Assembly: GCF_007752135.1 (NCBI RefSeq) | Contig: NZ_CP036298.1 | Coordinates: 3,534,001-3,598,000, forward strand | DNA from: Aureliella helgolandensis | GTDB lineage: Bacteria; Planctomycetota; Planctomycetia; Pirellulales; Pirellulaceae | Reading direction: 5' to 3' | DNA: 64,000 nt | Shown: positions 19,104 to 26,962 of the stretch, in pieces | Position numbering within the stretch: the first letter of the stretch is position 1 | Layout: the number at the start of each line of letters is the position of its first letter | Notes under the pieces: model-generated | What the model was told of the DNA's origin: nothing | Database searches by the model: none | The model's input: the letters and a program-made list of their open reading frames with translations, nothing else | Translations under genes and position numbers: made by a program

Positions 19104-20396
19104 ATGAATACTCAAAAACCATCGCAGCTTGCTCGTGTTTTCCGCCCCCATCGTATTCAAGTGGAAATGCACATGCTTTCACTTGAAGATATGCTTCCGC
19201 GCGACCATCGTGCTCGCATTGTCTGGTCGTTTGTCAAAACGTTGGACCTAGAACCTCTGTATGAAAAGATCGTTGTCACCAAGAGCACCGTTGGCCGCAA
19301 TAGTATTGCGCCGGAGATACTGGTTTCACTGTGGCTTCTGGCAACCTTGGATGGCATCGGCACAGCCCGAGAACTTGGTCGCCGATGCGAGACGGACATA
19401 GCCTATTTATGGACGCTCGGAAATGTCACGGTCAATTATCACACGTTGAGCGACTTTCGAGTGGAGAACGGAGCATTCTTGGAGAAGACGCTCGTTGACA
19501 CGGTTGCCTCGTTGGTCGCCCAAGGTCTGGTGCCCCTGGAGACCATTGCCCAAGACGGAATGCGCGTTCGGGCTAGTGCAGGCAGTAGTTCGTTTCGCCG
19601 CAAGCCGACGCTTGAGTCATTGCAGCAGCAGGCTCAGGCTCACGTAGATAGATTGAAGAAAGAATCCGAGAACGAATGCGATCGTTCCGATGGAGACGCA
19701 CGTCGCCAAGCGGCAGTCGAACGAGCATCGCGTGAGCGTCAAGAGCGATTAGATGAGGCTTTGCGACAGTTTGAGGAGCTTAGTAAGCAGCGCGAGTCTC
19801 GGAGAAAAGGTGACGGCGAAAAGACTCGCGTGAGCACTACGGACCCTGACGCCCGTAATATGAAGATGGCCAATGGTGGCTTCGATCCGGCCTTCAACGT
19901 CCAGTTCGCAACCGATGCTGACTCGCGAGTAATAGTCGCTGTCGATGTTACCAACTCGGGAACTGACAGTGGCCAAATGGCACCAATGCACGAGAAAGTG
20001 TGCTCAACTTACGACAAGACACCCAAGACGCAATTGGTCGATTCCGCTTACGCAACCAAGGGCGATGTTAAGACCGTGGAGTCTAAAGGGACCGAAGTCG
20101 TCTCCACGATCCCCCGTGGATCGGTATTGGAAAGCAAAGGCAAAGATCCTCACGCGCAGCAACCTGGCGAAAGCGACGAATACACAGCGTTTCGCGCGAG
20201 AATGGCCAAAGAGGAATACAAAGAGCTTTACAAGACGCGCCCGTCGGTTGCCGAGTTTCCCAATGCGGACTGCCGCAATCGGAACCTTCGGCAATTCAAA
20301 GTTCGAGGACTGGTGAAGGTCAAAGCGGTAGCGCTATGGCATGCCGTGGCCTTTAACTTCACACGCATGGTAAACCTGGGGGCCTTGGCAATCTAA
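19104..20396 (+). CDS. IS1182-family transposase
   Basis: The protein of 430 residues (from ATG 19104) has the IS1182/IS5-group layout: an N-terminal DUF772-like part (ARIVWSFVKTLDLEPLYEKI, PEILVSLWLLATLDGIGTARELGRRCE, DFRVENGAFLEK), a first catalytic-Asp segment (IAQDGMRVRASAG), a long charged insert (about 165-250, coiled-coil-like), then DPDARNMKMANGGFDPAFNVQFATD and a C-terminal MAKEEYKELYKTRPSVAEFPNADCRNRNLRQF, which holds the likely catalytic Glu region. The reading frame is uninterrupted. In-frame TTG 19071 is an alternative start but would add residues of IS-end sequence. Confidence 0.9.
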   Translation: MNTQKPSQLARVFRPHRIQVEMHMLSLEDMLPRDHRARIVWSFVKTLDLEPLYEKIVVTKSTVGRNSIAPEILVSLWLLATLDGIGTARELGRRCETDIAYLWTLGNVTVNYHTLSDFRVENGAFLEKTLVDTVASLVAQGLVPLETIAQDGMRVRASAGSSSFRRKPTLESLQQQAQAHVDRLKKESENECDRSDGDARRQAAVERASRERQERLDEALRQFEELSKQRESRRKGDGEKTRVSTTDPDARNMKMANGGFDPAFNVQFATDADSRVIVAVDVTNSGTDSGQMAPMHEKVCSTYDKTPKTQLVDSAYATKGDVKTVESKGTEVVSTIPRGSVLESKGKDPHAQQPGESDEYTAFRARMAKEEYKELYKTRPSVAEFPNADCRNRNLRQFKVRGLVKVKAVALWHAVAFNFTRMVNLGALAI

Positions 20397-20580
20397 GCAG
20401 TTGCAAGGCAACCGCTTGGTTGAGAAATAACACAACTCGAAGAGATGAGCATGATGGACACGAGCTAACTTGCTGGCCAACAATCCGACCCAGTAAGACT
20501 TTCAACCGCCAATTCGAAAAAATTTCGTGGTTGGAATACCAAAAGAGTCCGTTGGTGAAAAAACTTCACAGCCTAGCCGC

Positions 20581-20760
20581 GTCAGCAAGGATAGGTGGTC
20601 GCCACTACAGGGCGATTAGGGACGCTACCTTCACGCTAAAACTCAAGACGCGATTAAATCAACAGCCCGGTGAGCAAGGAAAGATAACCTCGGCTACAAG
20701 GCAATTTAAGGATGCTAACTCCGTATTAAAATTCAAATTGCGATTAAATCAACAGCCCGG
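20581..20760 (+). repeat. Tandem, diverged 90-bp duplication of the IS right end
   Basis: Copy 1 (about 20581-20670) and copy 2 (about 20671-20760) can be aligned throughout, from GTCAGCAAGG/GTGAGCAAGG to the identical last 19 nt that contain the terminal repeat. The middles have diverged clearly. The outer copy borders the TTAA duplication, so it is the end that was used. Confidence 0.75.
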
Positions 20761-21503
20761 TTAATGGCTCGTCGCTATGAAGAGCCGCATTCCGTTTGAC
20801 CGCGCCGGCAGCAGCCCCAATCACGCGGTAGCGGCCGCCGCCCTTCCTGGCTCGCGCAGTGGGTTGCTATCTCAATTGGCCGTCACCCGGCGGAATACTT
20901 TTTGAGCAATCCTGTAAGCTGGGTGGGCTCGCTTCCGCTGCAATTTGACTCGAGGGACGCTTTTAGCATCGGAATAGAAAATCCGGTAATTTTCGAGATC
21001 CGCGATACGAGTCGTGGTTTTGCTACGCGTTGCTAGCGGCGTTGACCGAAACTCAGGCTGCTAGCCTGTTGCGGCGTTTCCGCTGGATGGCCTAGTGGTG
21101 GGATGGTGTTCGCAATGGGCGTTTAGGGGTTGCCTGGCGTTCGTTACGTACATGCGAGTCGGGGCTTTCACAGGCGTTGGCCGCGTTGGCGAAAAAGTTG
21201 ACTGCTGCACTACCTTCCCCAGGTCCCCTGAAAGTACGTGCAAAGAGTGTTTATGGCTCAGTACTGGCAATCTTTTTAGATTTTCCAAGAATAAATTGCC
21301 GAGTTTGCGGGTCATTGAAATAGCGGGAGATCGGCTTAAACTAAGCTTTCCGAGCCTTATGGACGGACATCCCGCCTCAAATTGGAAGGCCGACGCCGCA
21401 TTTCGACGATTTGACGGCCCGGTGCTGGCACCGGCTGTGATCGATTTTGGGCAGCGGCGGCCCAAAGGACAGTTCCTGAATTAGTTTCCCCATGGAGAAG
21501 AAA
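20761..21503. other. Gene-free stretch, about 740 bp
   Basis: I see no supported gene. A 129-codon ORF at 21095-21484 has no motif and an atypical composition (Cys/Trp/Arg-rich, no normal start signal). Before the IS arrived this region directly followed pdxA. It may hold the promoter of the lipoprotein gene at 21504. Confidence 0.5.
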
Positions 21504-22013
21504 ATGCGTTTAATTGCTTGGTCCTTGATGATCGTAAGCGCCCTGGCCCTAGGTTGTGACAAGCCACAAGAAACCATCCCAACGATAACCCCATCGAGCA
21601 GTGGCACCAGCGAGTCGGGTGACCACGGCCATGAGCATGCTGAAGGCGAAGAGCATGCCCACGAAGAAGGTGAGGAGCACGCCCACGAAGAAGGTGAAGA
21701 GCACTCCGAAGAAACGCCTGCCGCTGAAGACGGTGCCGCAAACGGCCAAGCTGAAGTCATTCGGTTTGTTGCAGACAAGAAGCTCGAAGTGCCTACGATG
21801 ATGTGCCCTTACTCCTGCTGGCCCCGAGTTAAAGAAACTCTGGCCGCACAGCCTGGAGTTGAAGCGGTCCAATTGGCCGAACAGCCAGCTGGAACGGAAG
21901 AAGGCGAAATTAAGGAGCGAGTTGTCGAACTCAAGCTCAGTGGCGACTTCGATGCTGAAGCTGCTGTTGCCGCTTTGTCCAAGATCGATTTCGAAGCCAA
22001 CGTCGTAAACTAA
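21504..22013 (+). CDS. His-rich lipoprotein with a heavy-metal-associated-like domain
   Basis: A lipoprotein signal ends in ALALGC (Cys at about residue 18). It is followed by a low-complexity His/Glu-rich linker (repeats of HEHAEGEEHAHEEGEEHAH, about residues 40-70) and a C-terminal domain of about 85 residues. That domain opens with VPTMMCPYSCWPRVKETLAAQPGVEAVQL, which resembles the beta-alpha-beta HMA fold with a CxxxC in place of CxxC. Metal binding by both parts is inference; copper, zinc or nickel storage or sensing at the membrane is plausible. ATG 21504 is preferred to ATG 21492 because GGAGAAG lies just upstream of it. A strong terminator follows, so it is transcribed alone. Confidence 0.75.
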   Translation: MRLIAWSLMIVSALALGCDKPQETIPTITPSSSGTSESGDHGHEHAEGEEHAHEEGEEHAHEEGEEHSEETPAAEDGAANGQAEVIRFVADKKLEVPTMMCPYSCWPRVKETLAAQPGVEAVQLAEQPAGTEEGEIKERVVELKLSGDFDAEAAVAALSKIDFEANVVN

Positions 22014-22049
22014 TTGCGTCGTTGATCCATCTCAATCGAAAATTGCCTG

Positions 22050-22086
22050 ACGGTGCGTCGCTAATTGCGACGCACCGTATTTTTTT
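22050..22086 (+). terminator. Rho-independent terminator after the lipoprotein gene
   Basis: A perfect 12-bp stem (ACGGTGCGTCGC / GCGACGCACCGT) with a 5-nt TAATT loop is followed by seven T residues. It starts 36 nt after the stop codon. Confidence 0.92.
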
Positions 22087-22310
22087 GCAAGAGTTTTTTG
22101 CAAGCTGCCGGCGGTGGTAAAGATGGCCGAAATCTTCCAACCCACCGGCCGCGAGCATGCTTCGTTCTGCAGCCTTCTTGCTGTTCCAGGTGCCCCTCCC
22201 TGTTGCAACCCTGACTCGCACCGGACTGTCTCACGCGACCACCGTTCCGGACAACGCTGCTTTAGCTGCGCACCGTCTGCTGATCGTGTTGTAGGTCTCG
22301 ATGTAGGAGT

Positions 22311-23366
22311 CTAACGCAGCTCCGAGCTGGAAGATTGCTCGGCGACTCGTTCCTGTTGAGTACTCCCAATCGTCTTGGAGTAAACGATGAGGGTCTGACC
22401 GGTGCTCTCCAAGGTTTGACTGATTCGGTTCAGAATAAAGCCGCGGAACTGGGGGAAGAGTTCGCTGCGGACATTCTGCGACGATTGGGTTTCCGTCGAA
22501 GTAAGTTGAGAGGTGGGCTCCAACTCTACATTGTCTTGCTTCCATCGCGCCGCATGTTTGGCGGGTACGAGGGTTTCCACCCCTGCTTCGCTCGTGTACA
22601 GCACAAACAGAGGCCCGGTAAAGATGGAGTCTATCTCGCCGTCGGGGCTGGATACAGGTGCGGGTAGGAGGCGATTCAAATTGGACGAGAGCAGGGTTTG
22701 CGCGCGGCGTAGGTTCGTTCCTAGAGTCACACCCATTTCGTAAGCGAAATTCATGCTCCGAAGGGCTTCTTTAGTCTCTCCCTTAATGGCAACCCAACTC
22801 TCGATTGACTCGCGAAGATGCCGTGCGTGAATTGGGTTTTCGGGCGAGGCTGTGCTTAGTGGCGTGGGAGAGGCACTAGGGGATGCATGGTGGAACGATT
22901 TGGCTGGAGTACGCAGAGGAAACGTCGCGGCAGGCAGCGTCGCGTTCAACACTCGAGCAGAAACGACTTGCAGACTCGGCAACGCCAGTTGCCAATCGCT
23001 CAATTTCAAGTCGTAGGAGAGATACTCTTCCAGAAAGCGAGGGTGGAAGGGCTGGAGAGAATGGCGTATTGGGTCGGTCGGTTTTAGGTTGGAACCCGGC
23101 GGAAGTCCTTGGTCGGGACGCAGAACCGAGAGGTCGGAGGACTTAGGATGTAAGTGGCTGCTGGGGCCCGCTCGCATGGTGTGGGACTGGTAATGGGGGG
23201 AGCTTGTGAGCGGCAGGTCAGTCGGAGCGAAGCAAGCAGTCGAGAAGCGATCGTCCAGCCAGTGCTGCGATGGCAGGTCGTGGGCATCCGCCTGGCCTAG
23301 GTTGGGTAGCAGTAGTCTTAGGGCTAAAAGTACGCTCGATAACAGTCTGGAAGTGCTAAGTTTCAT
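22311..23366 (-). CDS. Secreted hypothetical protein
   Basis: The 351-residue product starts with a signal peptide (about 1-28, LLSSVLLALRLLLPNLGQADA). A Pro/Ser/His-rich segment follows to about residue 190 (including PSASPTPLSTASPENP). The more regular C-terminal half has helical stretches (ESWVAIKGETKEALRSMNFAYEMGVTLGTNLRRAQTLLSSNLNRLL) and a strand-like GPLFVLYTSEAGVETLVPAKHA. I recognise no family. Export to the periplasm or cell surface is likely. It is monocistronic on the minus strand; the 3' side faces the lipoprotein terminator. Confidence 0.65.
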   Translation of the reverse strand: MKLSTSRLLSSVLLALRLLLPNLGQADAHDLPSQHWLDDRFSTACFAPTDLPLTSSPHYQSHTMRAGPSSHLHPKSSDLSVLRPDQGLPPGSNLKPTDPIRHSLQPFHPRFLEEYLSYDLKLSDWQLALPSLQVVSARVLNATLPAATFPLRTPAKSFHHASPSASPTPLSTASPENPIHARHLRESIESWVAIKGETKEALRSMNFAYEMGVTLGTNLRRAQTLLSSNLNRLLPAPVSSPDGEIDSIFTGPLFVLYTSEAGVETLVPAKHAARWKQDNVELEPTSQLTSTETQSSQNVRSELFPQFRGFILNRISQTLESTGQTLIVYSKTIGSTQQERVAEQSSSSELR

Positions 23367-23812
23367 CGGTAGTTAATCTCCACACGGGTCTGCGTTTGGG
23401 AATCGCATGACGCTTGGATTGAAATGCGTAAACACCGATTAAGGGGGCGCCAGCGCATTAGGGTCGGAGCTGAGGAAGGAATGGAGTACCATGGTGCATA
23501 GTTAGAGGCTGCCATAGTGCCCGTTGAGGCGCTTGCCGTTAAACATTGCGTCAACAAGAAATTTTATCGAACCGTTTCGCTTTGCCTGTTCGCTTAATTC
23601 ACTGAGATCGTACAATTGCAGCCTAAGTGATGGTTTAGAATTGCCTAGTCTTGCTTTCGTAGCGAGGCTAACGCTCATTCCGAACATGCTGAGTGGGACA
23701 TCTGCAACGCTCAGAGCGCACTGCAGTGCGTTATTCGGTGGAATGAACGGCAAAATTGAAATGCCCCTCGCCTGCCCCAAGTGGTATCTCCCCTGCGTGT
23801 ACAAATTGGTCT
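23367..23812. other. Gene-poor stretch with one weak minus-strand ORF
   Basis: The only candidate is a 100-codon minus-strand ORF at 23502-23804 starting with TTG, without SD or family motif. Its C-terminal half (KPSLRLQLYDLSELSEQAKRNG) has normal protein composition, so a small lineage gene cannot be excluded. Otherwise the region separates two divergently read genes. Confidence 0.4.
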
Positions 23813-25729
23813 GTGAATAGCTTGCAAGATTTTCAACAAATAATCGCTGTAGCGATTATCCTCATCGTCTTTGTCACTATGCAGGTGCGCCGCAACGCTC
23901 CGACCGATTTACTGTTCGGGCTCGCCTTAGTCGCCTACATCCTGTTCGGAATTGTCGATCCCGCAACCGCTTGGAAGGGATTTTCGAGTAACGCGGTGAT
24001 TGCGATCGGTGGTTTGCTGGTTGTCTCAACCGCACTCCGAAACACGGGTGCGTTGGATTCGCTGGGGGCGAAGCTGTTAGGGAATGTGAAAACCGAGCGA
24101 GGCGCGCTGGGGCGTCTGTCGTCAGTCCTGCTGACCAGTAGTGCGTTTCTACTAAATACGGCCATCGTGGCCATGCTCATGCCCGTTGTGATCAGCTGGT
24201 GCCGTCAGCGCAACGTCAGCCCCTCCCGGTTGCTGTTACCGGTCAGCTACTTGGCGATTCTGGGTGGAACATGCACGTTGGTTGGTACTAGTACGAACTT
24301 CGTGGTGAACGAGAAATTGACTGAGATGAGTCAGTTGATTGAGCAATCTGAGCGGAATCAGGCATTGGGGAAGCCCAGCGAGAGTCCCTTCGATATCGAC
24401 TGGTTGCTAGAGCAGCGGGAGCAGTTGCAGCCGATGAGCCTATTCGAGATTTCCCGCATTGGAGTTCCTTGTGCTCTACTGGGGGCATTCGTGCTCATCG
24501 TCTGCGGTCGGCGCTTGCTGCCGAATCGCACGGAATTATTGGACAGTCTCGAAGAGCAGCGGCGCGAGTACCTCGTGGAGATGTTGGTAACGCAGTCCTG
24601 CGGTTTGATTGGAAAAACGGTTGAGGAGGGCGGCTTGCGGCACCTGCCGGGGCTGTTCTTGATCGAAATCGATCGCGATTCGAAGGCCATTGCGCCGGTC
24701 TCCCCCTCCGATCGCATCTTGGAAAACGACCGTCTGGTTTTTACGGGAGTAGTCGCGACGATTGTGGATTTGGAAAAGATCGCTGGCCTCATCCCAGCAA
24801 CCGATATCAATTACGAAATTGCCCCTGAGAAGGTAGAAAATCGAACGCTGGTTGAAGTCGTCCTCAGTCCCTCTTCTCCCCTAGTCGGGAGCACGATTCG
24901 GCAAGCGAACTTTCGTCAGTACTATGGGGCTGCTGTGGTGGCCGTGCACCGCAATGGCGAGCGTTTGCCCACCAAACTCGGAGACATCGAGCTTTCCCCC
25001 GGTGACACACTGCTGCTTCAAACGAATCGCAGTTTTGTGCGCAGTTATCGCAATCGACCAGATTTCTATTTGGTCAGCGGTGTCGAGGACAGTAAGGGCC
25101 GTCGCCACGACCGCTTGCTGCTCGCTTGCTCGCTGGCAATCGGGCTGATCGCTTGGTTGCTGCTGCAATCAGTGTTGGGAGAAACCTCGCTACCGCAGGC
25201 CTTCAGCTCTCCGGAAGTCGCCATTTTCGGGATCGCCTTGGCGATGGTTGTCACCGGATGTGTTTCGATGTCCGATGCGCGCCGGAGTATTGATCTTCCC
25301 ATGCTTTTTACCGTCGGTGCGGCCATTGGCGTGGGCACAGGATTTAGCCAGTGTGGTGCTGCCGAATCGATCGCCGAACTTCTGCTTGGTTTTATTGGCA
25401 CCAACGAATACATGGTGCTCATCGCCTTGTTTGTCGTCACGGTATGCTTAACCGAAATGATTAGCAATGTGGCTGTGGCAACGATGATGTTCTACATTGC
25501 GATCGGTGTAGCTAGCGCATTGGATGCAAATCCACGTACTTTCATCATGGCCATCACGCTCGGTGCCTCGCTCAGCTTTGTGTCCCCGATCGGCTACCAA
25601 ACGAACCTCATGGTCATGGGGCCTGGCGGGTACCGTCCGACTGACTATCTGCGAGCAGGGATTCCGCTGAGCCTTGCGATCGGGGCCTTAGCAATAATAC
25701 TCTTACCGCTCATCTGGCCTTTTCATTAG
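23813..25729 (+). CDS. SLC13-family permease with two RCK_C (TrkA-C) domains
   Basis: This is a polytopic inner-membrane protein with an N-terminal block of about five membrane segments (from FQQIIAVAIILIVFVTMQV), which includes the conserved LGGTCTLVGTSTNFVVNEKL. A cytoplasmic insert (about 250-430) contains two RCK_C modules (EMLVTQSCGLIGKTVEEGGLRHL; EVVLSPSSPLVGSTIRQANFRQYYG). A C-terminal membrane block follows, with GFSQCGAAESIAELLLGFIG, EMISNVAVATMM and SFVSPIGYQTNLMVMGPGGY. Such proteins are sodium-coupled transporters of sulfate, dicarboxylates or similar anions; the substrate cannot be told. The start at GTG 23813 removes a Pro-rich, unlikely N-terminal extension from TTG 23756. It reads into the 2-hydroxyglutarate oxidase gene 24 bp later. 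Confidence 0.85.
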   Translation: MNSLQDFQQIIAVAIILIVFVTMQVRRNAPTDLLFGLALVAYILFGIVDPATAWKGFSSNAVIAIGGLLVVSTALRNTGALDSLGAKLLGNVKTERGALGRLSSVLLTSSAFLLNTAIVAMLMPVVISWCRQRNVSPSRLLLPVSYLAILGGTCTLVGTSTNFVVNEKLTEMSQLIEQSERNQALGKPSESPFDIDWLLEQREQLQPMSLFEISRIGVPCALLGAFVLIVCGRRLLPNRTELLDSLEEQRREYLVEMLVTQSCGLIGKTVEEGGLRHLPGLFLIEIDRDSKAIAPVSPSDRILENDRLVFTGVVATIVDLEKIAGLIPATDINYEIAPEKVENRTLVEVVLSPSSPLVGSTIRQANFRQYYGAAVVAVHRNGERLPTKLGDIELSPGDTLLLQTNRSFVRSYRNRPDFYLVSGVEDSKGRRHDRLLLACSLAIGLIAWLLLQSVLGETSLPQAFSSPEVAIFGIALAMVVTGCVSMSDARRSIDLPMLFTVGAAIGVGTGFSQCGAAESIAELLLGFIGTNEYMVLIALFVVTVCLTEMISNVAVATMMFYIAIGVASALDANPRTFIMAITLGASLSFVSPIGYQTNLMVMGPGGYRPTDYLRAGIPLSLAIGALAIILLPLIWPFH

Positions 25730-25753
25730 TATTCTGCGGTTGGCAATCTCGAC

Positions 25754-26962
25754 ATGCGTAAAGTGAATCAATCCGATTTCCTCGTAGTTGGCGGCGGAAT
25801 CGTTGGGCTTTCCACGGCCTGGAATCTGGCTGTGCAATATCCGACCGCGGCGATTCAAGTGCTGGAAAAGGAAACTCAAGTTGCCGCGCACCAGTCGGGC
25901 CGCAATTCTGGAGTTCTCCACTCGGGAATCTATTACAAGCCCGGATCACTCAAGGCGGTCACATGCCGAGCTGGCAAAGTCGCCATGGAGAAATTTTGCG
26001 CGGAGGAGCAGATTCCGTTTGAAACCTGTGGCAAAATTATTGTGGCAGTTTCCGAGGACGAAATCCCTCGCCTCGACGCGATTGTAGCGCGTGGGCGTGA
26101 AAACGGAATTGACTGCACGGTCATCGATGGCAAGCAGATCGAGGAGCTCGAACCCCACTCGGCTGGCTTGCAAGGCATCCATGTTCCGGAAGCAGGTATT
26201 GTCGATTATCCAGCTGTTTGTAGGCGACTGGTCGAGAAATTGGAATCTGCCGGACATCGGGTAACGCTGGGGCAACAGGTGAAAGCGATACGACCAGGGC
26301 CAACCAGCGTGGAAGTACGCACGACGCACCAAGTTTTTCAAACGAAATTCCTAGTAACTTGCGGGGGCCTCTACAGTGACCGCTTGGTCCGCATGTCTGG
26401 ATTGACTCCGCCGGCGCAAATCGTCCCTTTCCGCGGAGAATATTTCGAGCTCCAACAAGAACGTCGCAACCTTTGTCGCAATCTGATCTACCCGGTTCCC
26501 GATCCCAGCTTTCCCTTCTTGGGAGTCCATTTCACACGCATGATTAGTGGTGATGTGGAATGTGGGCCCAACGCTGTGTTTGCACTCGCTCGCGAGGGCT
26601 ACGGTTGGGGGAAGATTCGTTTTGGGGAGCTCTTCGAGTCGTTGAGCTATCCTGGTTTCATCAAACTTGCGGGACGACACTGGAAGATGGGCCTAGGAGA
26701 AGTCCATCGTTCCCTATCTAAAGGGGCGTTTGTCAAAGCGCTGCAGCGTTTAATTCCAGAGATCCGCGCTGCTGATCTCAAGCCATGTCGAGCTGGAGTC
26801 CGTGCTCAAGCTCTTGGGCGAGATGGCACGATGATCGACGACTTTCTGTGGGTCACCGAAGCGCGAATGTTGCATGTATGCAATGCACCTAGTCCCGCAG
26901 CGACCGCCTCGTTGGAGATCGGTCGCTTGATCACCCAGCGCGTTAGCGAGCAGTGCGAGTGA
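25754..26962 (+). CDS. lhgO: L-2-hydroxyglutarate oxidase/dehydrogenase
   Basis: The 402-residue flavoprotein has the Rossmann FAD motif VVGGGIVGLSTAWNLA (about 11-26), HQSGRNSGVLHSGIYYKPGSLKA (a hallmark of this branch of the DAO superfamily), PEAGIVDYPAV, LVTCGGLYSDRL, and a C-terminal VRAQALGRDGTMIDDF with HVCNAPSPAATASLEIG. LhgO oxidises L-2-hydroxyglutarate to 2-oxoglutarate and passes electrons to the respiratory chain. It lies 24 bp downstream of the SLC13 permease, a likely operon; a dicarboxylate permease next to a hydroxyglutarate oxidase makes joint uptake and use conceivable, but this is inference. Its last 20 nt overlap the 3' end of the convergent gene. Confidence 0.9.
   Translation: MRKVNQSDFLVVGGGIVGLSTAWNLAVQYPTAAIQVLEKETQVAAHQSGRNSGVLHSGIYYKPGSLKAVTCRAGKVAMEKFCAEEQIPFETCGKIIVAVSEDEIPRLDAIVARGRENGIDCTVIDGKQIEELEPHSAGLQGIHVPEAGIVDYPAVCRRLVEKLESAGHRVTLGQQVKAIRPGPTSVEVRTTHQVFQTKFLVTCGGLYSDRLVRMSGLTPPAQIVPFRGEYFELQQERRNLCRNLIYPVPDPSFPFLGVHFTRMISGDVECGPNAVFALAREGYGWGKIRFGELFESLSYPGFIKLAGRHWKMGLGEVHRSLSKGAFVKALQRLIPEIRAADLKPCRAGVRAQALGRDGTMIDDFLWVTEARMLHVCNAPSPAATASLEIGRLITQRVSEQCE

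Larger units (their letters stand above)
19019..20760 (+). mobile_element. IS1182-like insertion sequence with TTAA target duplication
   Basis: The element begins CGGGCTGTTGA at 19019 and ends with the inverted TCAACAGCCCGG at 20749-20760. TTAA stands immediately outside each end (19015-19018 and 20761-20764), as expected for a 4-bp target duplication. It carries one complete transposase gene. The right end is unusual: the terminal 90 bp is present twice in tandem, each copy ending with the terminal repeat (20659-20670 and 20749-20760). Both ends and the gene look intact, so the insertion is probably fairly recent. Confidence 0.85.

Noticed and set aside
20420-20764. 114-codon ORF in the right part of the IS as a possible passenger gene
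   Set aside because: It runs through both copies of the duplicated IS end and simply translates the terminal repeats.
21095-21484. 129-codon ORF upstream of the lipoprotein gene
   Set aside because: Cys/Trp/Arg-rich composition, no SD and no family motif.
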